Below, piece after piece: positions 1 through 4,524 of a stretch of DNA of 9,870 bases. The notes beneath the pieces are model-generated. The model saw only the letters and a list, made by a program, of their open reading frames with translations. It made no database searches and was not told the origin of the DNA. Numbering within the stretch: the stretch's first letter is position 1; each line of letters opens with the position of its first letter. Origin of the DNA: an uncultured Collinsella sp. (GTDB taxonomy: Bacteria > Actinomycetota > Coriobacteriia > Coriobacteriales > Coriobacteriaceae). The stretch covers positions 1 to 9,870 of the forward strand of contig URIJ01000069.1 of the NCBI GenBank assembly GCA_900547835.1, given 5' to 3'. The translations under genes were made by a program, and so were the position numbers.

Positions 1-38
1 TACGCGGGAGGCTCATGGCCGTCTGCCTGCACGCACTC
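1..38 (-). other. Continuation of the rnc reading frame after the amber codon (start of dsRBD)
   Basis: Reading on in the rnc frame past the TAG gives ECVQADGHEPPAY up to the window edge with no further stop. With Gln in place of the stop this reads as the usual junction and first strand of an RNase III dsRNA-binding domain (pattern LQE..Q..G...P.Y). The reading frame is therefore intact after the stop, so a single base change (CAG to TAG) explains the truncation better than a frameshift. Whether the rest of the domain is intact lies outside the window. Confidence 0.7.
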
Positions 39-536
39 CTACAAGAACGACTTGGGGTTCGCAGGATGCTCGGCACGCTCAGAGGCCAAATGGGGCTTAA
101 GCGTACGGTGGATAAACTCCGCCGCCGCATCCCAGCCAGCATCCAGATACAGCGCGCCCACGAGCGACTCATAGACGTTCTCGAGCGCCGAATGCAGGCC
201 GCGCGCACCGGTACCGGTCTCGGAGGCACCAAAGATGATGATGTCGTCGATGCCCAACTCGTGAGAAACCTCGGACAGCGTGGCGCCCGAGACAAGCGAC
301 ACCTTCAGGCGCGTGAGCTTGCCCTCGTCAAACTCCGGATAGGACTCAAAGAGCGAACGGGCGACGACGGCGCCCAAAATGGAATCGCCCAAGAACTCAA
401 GGCGCTCATAGCTGGCAGAAACCGGCTGGCCCTCGACTGCCGAGGGATGCGTAAGCGCCGCGCGCAGCAGTACCTTATTATTGAACTCGTGGCCCAGGAT
501 TTCCTGGGCACGCGTAAGTCGTTCAGACAAAGCCAA
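39..536 (-). CDS. rnc: Ribonuclease III, truncated by an in-frame amber codon before the dsRNA-binding domain
   Basis: RNase III cleaves double-stranded RNA and processes rRNA precursors in the cytoplasm. The 165 visible residues form a complete nuclease domain. The signature ERLEFLGDSILG is at residues 44-55, with metal ligands E47 and D51, and the second metal site is ENVYES at 119-124. There E123 is present, but N120 stands where D114 of the E. coli enzyme is expected. The spacing D51 to N120 (69 residues) equals the E. coli D45 to D114 spacing, so the alignment is secure. The family is usually about 220-250 aa with a C-terminal dsRBD. Here TAG at 41-39 ends the frame after NPKSFL, exactly where a Gln (LQE motif) is normal. 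The start is TTG at 536, chosen because AGGGAGG (551-545) lies 8 nt upstream and the acpP stop in the same frame is only 3 nt before it. The gene is probably translationally coupled to acpP. It may be a functional minimal enzyme, a pseudogene or a sequence error. Confidence 0.85.
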   Translation of the reverse strand: MALSERLTRAQEILGHEFNNKVLLRAALTHPSAVEGQPVSASYERLEFLGDSILGAVVARSLFESYPEFDEGKLTRLKVSLVSGATLSEVSHELGIDDIIIFGASETGTGARGLHSALENVYESLVGALYLDAGWDAAAEFIHRTLKPHLASERAEHPANPKSFL

Positions 537-539
537 GAC

Positions 540-782
540 CTAGGCCTCCCTGGCGTGTTCGATCGCGTCGACGGCGTCGGCGACAGAGTTGAGCGAGAGC
601 AGAGTCTCGTCATCGATCTCGAGGTTGAACTCGTCCTCGATAGCCGTAACCAGCTGCAGGCGCTCGAGCGAGTTGGCATCGAGATCGTCAAAGGTGGTCT
701 CATCGCTAATTTCGGCAACATCGACGCCCAGAACGTCAGCAGCGACCTCGGCGATCTTGTCGAAGATTTCGGAGCGGTCCAT
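540..782 (-). CDS. acpP: Acyl carrier protein
   Basis: This 80-residue acidic protein carries growing acyl chains on a 4'-phosphopantetheine arm during fatty acid synthesis. Its length and helical pattern are those of a type II ACP: DVLGVDVAEIS, then FDDLDANSLERLQLV, then EDEFNLEIDDE. The modification serine is S38. The residue before it is Asn (N37) instead of the near-universal Asp of the DSL motif. The start ATG at 782 is preceded by GAGAGGAAG (795-787). An in-frame upstream ATG at 1019 lies inside plsX and has no support. The gene follows plsX by 124 nt and precedes rnc by 3 nt. The linkage of plsX, acpP and rnc is common in bacteria. Expression may be controlled by the palindrome at 819-840 in its leader. 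The stop codon is TAG. Confidence 0.93.
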   Translation of the reverse strand: MDRSEIFDKIAEVAADVLGVDVAEISDETTFDDLDANSLERLQLVTAIEDEFNLEIDDETLLSLNSVADAVDAIEHAREA

Positions 783-818
783 AGCGCTTCCTCTCATAGT
801 GCATGAATACCAAAAGAA

Positions 819-840
819 TGGTACCGCCCGGGCGGTACCA
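819..840. repeat. Perfect 22-bp palindrome in the acpP leader
   Basis: The 22 bases are fully self-complementary about the centre between 829 and 830; each half reads TGGTACCGCCC. As minus-strand RNA it could fold as a 9-bp stem with a CCGG loop, followed by the T-rich ATTCTTTTGG. It lies 36 nt upstream of the acpP start and downstream of plsX. It could be an operator for a dimeric lipid-synthesis regulator, an attenuator or terminator between plsX and acpP, or an mRNA-stabilising hairpin. The sequence alone does not decide. Confidence 0.6.
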
Positions 841-853
841 AGACACGGTTCTG

Positions 854-859
854 ATTCTA
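854..859 (-). promoter_or_regulatory. Candidate -10 element for acpP-rnc
   Basis: The minus strand reads TAGAAT here (5 of 6 to TATAAT), about 72 nt before the acpP ATG and just upstream of the palindrome at 819-840. Start of transcription would fall about 8 nt before the palindrome. I see no convincing -35 hexamer at 16-18 nt spacing, so the site may be weak, activator-dependent or false. Confidence 0.3.
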
Positions 860-906
860 CCCCACGGCGTGCACCGCGAAGCACATAACAGCGCTCTAAC
901 TCGCTC

Positions 907-1926
907 TTATAAAACGATACCATCCATAGAGTTGGCGACATTCTCGACCAGCCCGGCGCGCACGGCTTCGGCCGCCGCGAGCGTACCGTTTTTGACAGCC
1001 TCGACTGAGGTGGCACCATGGCCGATCAGGACCACGCCGCGCAGGCCCAGAAGAATCGCGCCGCCCTTGGCGTCGCCAGAGAGCTTGGCCTTAATCTCGC
1101 GCATCTGCTTTTTAATGAGCAGCGCGGCGATCTTGGTGCCGAGCGAGGCCATAAAGGCGCCCTTGAGCTCCTGCAGCAAAAACTTGGCAGCGCCCTCAGT
1201 GGCCTTGAGCGCAATATTGCCCGACATGCCATCGGCAACGATGACATCGAAGTTACCTGAGGTGAGGTCGGTGCCCTCGCAGTTACCAACAAAGCCGGGA
1301 ACGGCGGCCTTCATGGCAGGGAAACAGGCCTTGGTAAAGTTGGAGCCCTTTTCGTCCTCGGTACCGTTACCAAGCAGGCCCACGCGGGGATGCTCGATGC
1401 CCAGGACGACGCGGGCATAGGCGCTGCCCATCTGGGCAAAACGCACCATATCGTCAACCTCGACATCGGGGTTGGCACCCATGTCGCACAGCACCGTCAG
1501 ACCGCCGGCGCGATTGGGCAGCGCATTGGTCAGACAGGGACGCACCGGCTGCTTCTTGCCTTCGGCCATATATCTAAACGGCGTCACATAGGCGGTGGCG
1601 GCAGCGGTCATGGCACCGGTCGAGCCGGCGGAGAAGAACGCGTCCGCGTTGCCCTTCTTGATGGCGCGGCAGGCAAGCACGATCGACGATTTACGCTTGG
1701 TCATCACGGCGCGAATGGGATTGTCATCCATGGCGATAACGTCGGGTGCCTCAAGAGCCTCAACACGTGCATGGGAAGCAGCAAAGGGATTGACGATTTC
1801 AGCGGGGCCAGCTGCCAAGACCTCGATATCGGGATCGGCGGCAAGCGCAGCCTCGATACCATCGAGAACAACCTGAGGTTTCTCGTCTCCGCCCACAACG
1901 TCTACACAAACGCGAACGTTACTCAT
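907..1926 (-). CDS. plsX: Phosphate acyltransferase PlsX
   Basis: PlsX converts acyl-ACP and inorganic phosphate to acyl-phosphate, the donor that PlsY uses for the first acylation of glycerol-3-phosphate. It is a soluble, membrane-associated enzyme. The 339-residue product has the family motifs in order: VDVVGGDEKP near the N-terminus (9-17), MDDNP..A with KRKSS at 66-81, SAGSTGA at 99-105, GLLGNGTEDEKG at 183-194, and FVGNCEGTDLTSG followed by DGMSGNIALK at 212-241. An ATG at 1932 is only 1 nt from the SD, whereas the ATG at 1926 lies 7 nt after AAGGAG (1939-1934), so I take 1926. The gene sits between rpmF and acpP, the classic rpmF-plsX order. A terminator-like hairpin lies directly upstream of its SD. 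No strong promoter of its own is evident. Confidence 0.94.
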   Translation of the reverse strand: MSNVRVCVDVVGGDEKPQVVLDGIEAALAADPDIEVLAAGPAEIVNPFAASHARVEALEAPDVIAMDDNPIRAVMTKRKSSIVLACRAIKKGNADAFFSAGSTGAMTAAATAYVTPFRYMAEGKKQPVRPCLTNALPNRAGGLTVLCDMGANPDVEVDDMVRFAQMGSAYARVVLGIEHPRVGLLGNGTEDEKGSNFTKACFPAMKAAVPGFVGNCEGTDLTSGNFDVIVADGMSGNIALKATEGAAKFLLQELKGAFMASLGTKIAALLIKKQMREIKAKLSGDAKGGAILLGLRGVVLIGHGATSVEAVKNGTLAAAEAVRAGLVENVANSMDGIVL

Positions 1927-1943
1927 ATACATGCTCCTTATAC

Positions 1944-1973
1944 AAAAATGGCCGACTCACTGAGCCGGCCATT
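1944..1973 (-). terminator. Intrinsic terminator or attenuator between rpmF and plsX
   Basis: On the minus strand the stem AATGGCCG pairs with CGGCCATT (8 bp), with a short inner helix CTC/GAG in the loop, followed directly by TTTTT and GTAT. This is the form of a Rho-independent terminator about 40 nt after the rpmF stop. The plsX Shine-Dalgarno begins only a few bases beyond the T-tract, so the element may tune plsX expression as partial read-through; I see no alternative antiterminator fold. Confidence 0.65.
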
Positions 1974-2013
1974 GTGGTTCCATTTGGAACGGCATCGCAT
2001 CCAGAGTATACCG

Positions 2014-2193
2014 TTACTCGGTAACGATAACCTCGCGGTCCTTGTAGAAACCGCAGCTGGGGCACACGTGGTGTGGGAGCTTAACAGCGCCGCAACGGGG
2101 GCACGTGGACTGAGCCGCAGCCGAGATCTTCATGTTGGCGGAACGACGGGTGTGAGTGCGGATACGACCCTGCTTTTGTTTAGGTACGGGCAT
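2014..2193 (-). CDS. rpmF: 50S ribosomal protein L32 (four-cysteine, zinc-binding form)
   Basis: The 59-residue basic protein begins MPVPKQKQGRIRTHTRRS, the usual L32 N-terminus that binds 23S rRNA. A zinc ribbon follows, with CPRC at residues 31-34 and CPSC at 44-47. The four cysteines identify the zinc-dependent C+ form. The C-terminal GFYKDREVI is also typical. The ATG at 2193 is preceded by AAGGAAGG (2206-2199) with a 5-nt spacer, and the stop is TAA at 2016-2014. It lies 64 nt after yceD, the usual yceD-rpmF-plsX order, and a terminator-like hairpin follows it. Being short, it is easily missed by automatic gene calling. Confidence 0.96.
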   Translation of the reverse strand: MPVPKQKQGRIRTHTRRSANMKISAAAQSTCPRCGAVKLPHHVCPSCGFYKDREVIVTE

Positions 2194-2243
2194 AGTGACC
2201 TTCCTTATGAACTATCCAGTGTGGCGATTACGCGCAAGTAGCG

Positions 2244-2252
2244 ATACTACCA
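2244..2252 (-). promoter_or_regulatory. Candidate extended -10 promoter for rpmF
   Basis: The minus strand reads TGG-TAGTAT, an extended -10 form (4 of 6 to TATAAT), about 50 nt before the rpmF start and just after the yceD stop. No -35 hexamer is evident. The same TGTGGTA heptamer followed by a -10-like tail occurs upstream of the SepIVA-like gene at 3355-3345. This is suggestive only. Confidence 0.3.
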
Positions 2253-2257
2253 CAGTT

Positions 2258-2812
2258 TTACTCATCGAGCTTGAGATTCTTCAATGCTGCAAATGGATTT
2301 TCCGTGGCAGCGGCCCATTCTGCCTCTGCCTGGGCGGCGCAATCGCATTGCTCGACGTTGAGATTGATGCCACAGGTGGGGCAAAGGCCGCGGCAATCGG
2401 GCTTGCACAGGACAACGAACGGCGTGTCCATAACGACCGCGTCGTTGATGGGCTCGCCCAGATCGACAATGCGATCCTCGCCCAGCAACTCGTAGCCGTC
2501 TTCGTAGGCCTCGGGGTCCTCGGGCTCGTTAAAGAGGTAGAACTCCTCGATCTCGCCGGCGATATCAAACGAAGCGGGCTCCAGGCAACGGTCGCACTCG
2601 CCGGTGGCGTGCGCGCGGACCATGCCCGTGAGCAAGACACCGGTACCGGCATTGGTAAAGACAACGTCGTAGTCGATGCCGTCCTGTAGCTGGTACTCCT
2701 TCTCGCCCACCGTGTAGGTGGCGACATCGACCTTACCGGTCAGCGGAAACGAATCTCCAGGAAACTCGAGCTGCTCGGAAAGATCGACGGTAACGCTCGG
2801 GAACTCAGCCAT
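2258..2812 (-). CDS. yceD: YceD/DUF177 family protein (cysteine-rich, linked to L32 and 23S rRNA)
   Basis: This 184-residue protein has the two conserved cysteine blocks of DUF177: CDRCLEP (C73, C76), then C136, C140, GLCPTCG (C144, C147) and CDC (C156, C158). These suggest zinc binding. The C-terminal ENPFAALKNLKLDE is the usual end of the family. Members are linked to accumulation of 23S rRNA or 50S assembly and lie upstream of rpmF in most bacteria, as here. I chose the ATG at 2812 because it overlaps the stop of the preceding gene (TAATG, one shared base), which points to translational coupling. Upstream in-frame codons lie inside that gene and give no family sequence. The exact biochemical role is not established from sequence. 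Confidence 0.9.
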   Translation of the reverse strand: MAEFPSVTVDLSEQLEFPGDSFPLTGKVDVATYTVGEKEYQLQDGIDYDVVFTNAGTGVLLTGMVRAHATGECDRCLEPASFDIAGEIEEFYLFNEPEDPEAYEDGYELLGEDRIVDLGEPINDAVVMDTPFVVLCKPDCRGLCPTCGINLNVEQCDCAAQAEAEWAAATENPFAALKNLKLDE

Positions 2813-3309
2813 TACCACTGACCATTCTGTTGGGCAGCACCCTCGTTGAGCTGCTGACGGCAACGGGTAACGGTGCCGGTCAGGCTCTTGAGGTTCTCCT
2901 CCAGGTGCGTAAAGACCTGCTCTGCGTAGTCCTCGGCAGCATAACGCGTCTCGCGCTCGTACTGCTGGGCACGATCGCGGATGTCGTCGGCCTGCTGCTG
3001 GGCTAAGCGGACGATCTCCTGCTCACCGGCAATGGTGAGGGCCTGCTGCTGAGCATCGGCGATGATGGAATCGGCCTGAGCGGCGGCGGAAGCCATAAGC
3101 TCCTCGCGCTCCTTAAGGATACGGCGGGACTTCTGCCACTCCTCGGGATAGCTCATGCGGATCTCGTCGAGGATGTTGAAGAACACGTCGGCGTCGATGA
3201 CCTTGAACTGAGCGTTCTTGCCGAAAGGCGGCTTGGCTTCCTCGATCAGCCCTTCGAGCTCATCGACCAAGCTGACGATCCTATCGCCAGGAAAATTCTC
3301 GCCCGGCAT
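2812..3309 (-). CDS. Small coiled-coil protein, SepIVA-like (DivIVA-related) septation factor candidate
   Basis: The 165-residue soluble protein has three parts. Residues 10-57 form an N-terminal segment with DELEGLIEEA and DVFFNILDEIRMSYPEEW. Residues 60-128 form a long Ala/Gln/Glu-rich helix with heptad character (KEREELMASAAAQADSIIAD). Residues 129-155 form a C-terminal helix ending LKSLTGTVTRCRQQL. From memory, this order resembles mycobacterial SepIVA (Rv2927c), a longer essential septation protein encoded next to the Rv2926c YceD homologue. Here too the next gene is yceD, sharing one base. The start ATG at 3309 is preceded by AAAGGAG with a 5-nt spacer; in-frame ATGs at 3333 and 3324 lie upstream of this SD. 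There is no signal peptide or membrane segment. It could instead be an unrelated coiled coil similar to ATP synthase subunit b. Confidence 0.7.
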   Translation of the reverse strand: MPGENFPGDRIVSLVDELEGLIEEAKPPFGKNAQFKVIDADVFFNILDEIRMSYPEEWQKSRRILKEREELMASAAAQADSIIADAQQQALTIAGEQEIVRLAQQQADDIRDRAQQYERETRYAAEDYAEQVFTHLEENLKSLTGTVTRCRQQLNEGAAQQNGQW

Positions 3310-3344
3310 CCGGTCTCCTTTCATAGGTAACATATCATCGTGCT

Positions 3345-3353
3345 AGTTTACCA
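3345..3353 (-). promoter_or_regulatory. Candidate extended -10 promoter for the SepIVA-like gene
   Basis: The minus strand reads TGG-TAAACT in the 68-nt gap after coaD, about 36 nt before the ATG at 3309. It matches an extended -10 (4 of 6 in the hexamer) without a clear -35. A T-run lies further upstream. It may start a SepIVA-like/yceD/rpmF transcript. Confidence 0.3.
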
Positions 3354-3377
3354 CATGCCACCAGGCAATAAAAAACG

Positions 3378-3875
3378 TCACGAAAAGCGATGTCTGAGCG
3401 CTTCAACCACGTTGGGCGGGACAAACGTCGATACATCGCTGCCGAGCGAGGCGATCTGGCGAACAACCGAGCTCGAGATATAGCCGTACTGCGGCGCACT
3501 CATGACAAAGATGGACTCCAGCTCGCTATCCAAGCGATAGTTGAGGTCTGCCTGCTGCAGCTCGTACTCAAAGTCGGTCATGGCGCGCAGGCCCTTGACC
3601 ACGGCCCCCGCCCCCTGCTCACGAGCGAAGTCGACCAAGAGGCCGGTAAAGGGCAGGACTTCGACGCCGTCGATATCACCGAGCGCCTCGCGGGCCAGCG
3701 CCACGCGCTCATCGAGCATAAACGTGGTGCCCACACCGTTTTTACCCTGCGACTCTGCAACAGCGACGATCACACTGGGAAAGATGCGGCGGGCGCGGCG
3801 GATCACATCGATATGGCCAAACGTGATGGGATCGAAGGTGCCCGGGACGATCACGCGGTTGATGGTGTCATTCAT
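3378..3875 (-). CDS. coaD: Pantetheine-phosphate adenylyltransferase (phosphopantetheine adenylyltransferase)
   Basis: CoaD transfers AMP from ATP to 4'-phosphopantetheine to give dephospho-CoA, the penultimate step of coenzyme A synthesis. The 165-residue product has the normal family length. Motifs include PGTFDPITFGH at 11-21 with the nucleotidyltransferase TxGH motif (T18 to H21), KGLRAMTDFEYELQ at 94-107 for substrate binding, and YGYISSSVVRQIASLGSDVS at 130-149 for ATP binding. The ATG at 3875 follows AGGAGG (3887-3882) by 6 nt. This SD overlaps the TAG stop of rsmD, so ribosomes finishing rsmD can restart at once. Longer in-frame starts run into rsmD and are rejected. The rsmD-coaD pair is conserved in many bacteria. 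The stop is TGA at 3380-3378. Confidence 0.96.
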   Translation of the reverse strand: MNDTINRVIVPGTFDPITFGHIDVIRRARRIFPSVIVAVAESQGKNGVGTTFMLDERVALAREALGDIDGVEVLPFTGLLVDFAREQGAGAVVKGLRAMTDFEYELQQADLNYRLDSELESIFVMSAPQYGYISSSVVRQIASLGSDVSTFVPPNVVEALRHRFS

Positions 3876-3885
3876 GGGCGTCCTC

Positions 3886-4524
3886 CTAAACCGTCGTGGC
3901 ATCGTTGTTGTGAGCATCGGTGCCGGCGCTATCGCCCTCACCATCGTCATCGCCGACCCAACGAAGCAGGTCGACCGAGGTAATGCCGTAGTGCTTCTCG
4001 CGCACAATCTCAAAGCCTGCCGGATGCGCGCCCGCATCGGCGGCGGCATGCTCAAACAGGGCGTAAGCGCCAGACGCAAGCAGACCCTGCTGGGCCAGAT
4101 TCTGCAGCAGTTCCTCGACCGGCTCGGCACCAAAAGCATAGGGCGGGTCGAGCAGGACCAGATCAAAGGGGCCGCCCGGCACACGACCGCGCGAGGCGCT
4201 CGCCAGCATGTCGCCCGTTACCACGCGCCAACGCGCACGGTCACGGCAGAGCGACTCGATATTCTTGGTAATGAGCCGCGCGGCATTCCGATCGATCTCG
4301 AACGTCGTGAGTGAGCGGGCACCACGTGAGAGCATCTCTAACCCTAAGGCACCGGAGCCGCCAAAGGCGTCCAGCACGCGGACCTCATCCAGATCGAAGT
4401 CAAATGCCGACATGACCATAGATGCGCATGCCTCGCGCACGCGATCGGTCGTGGGGCGGGTGACATCGCGACCACGGGGCTCCTCGATCTTACGACCGCG
4501 CCATTCGCCGCCGATGATTCTCAT
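3886..4524 (-). CDS. rsmD: 16S rRNA (guanine(966)-N(2))-methyltransferase RsmD
   Basis: RsmD methylates G966 of 16S rRNA (E. coli numbering) using S-adenosylmethionine. The 212-residue protein shows the family start MRIIGGEWRGRKI, then RPTTDRVREA at 23-32. SAM motif I is LDAFGGSGALGLEMLSRGA at 51-69, FEID at 75-78 follows motif I, and the catalytic DPPY is at 126-129. The C-terminal 20 or so residues (from GDDDGEGD) form an acidic, low-complexity tail that is not part of the usual fold. The start ATG at 4524 overlaps the recG TGA by 4 nt (ATGA), which shows translational coupling. The TAG stop lies inside the coaD ribosome-binding site. Confidence 0.94.
   Translation of the reverse strand: MRIIGGEWRGRKIEEPRGRDVTRPTTDRVREACASMVMSAFDFDLDEVRVLDAFGGSGALGLEMLSRGARSLTTFEIDRNAARLITKNIESLCRDRARWRVVTGDMLASASRGRVPGGPFDLVLLDPPYAFGAEPVEELLQNLAQQGLLASGAYALFEHAAADAGAHPAGFEIVREKHYGITSVDLLRWVGDDDGEGDSAGTDAHNNDATTV

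Noticed and set aside
39..41. General reassignment of TAG to Gln, or another amber recoding, as explanation of the rnc stop
   Set aside because: TAG ends at least five other genes here at the usual family length, and nothing in the window suggests a recoding element.
3356..3367. Hairpin TGCC-ACCA-GGCA beside an A/T run after coaD as a terminator
   Set aside because: On the transcribed strand the T-run comes before the small stem, not after it, and the stem is only 4 bp.
3378..4184. A longer coaD with an N-terminal extension into rsmD
   Set aside because: The extension is an out-of-frame reading of rsmD; the strong SD at 3887-3882 and the family length place the start at 3875.
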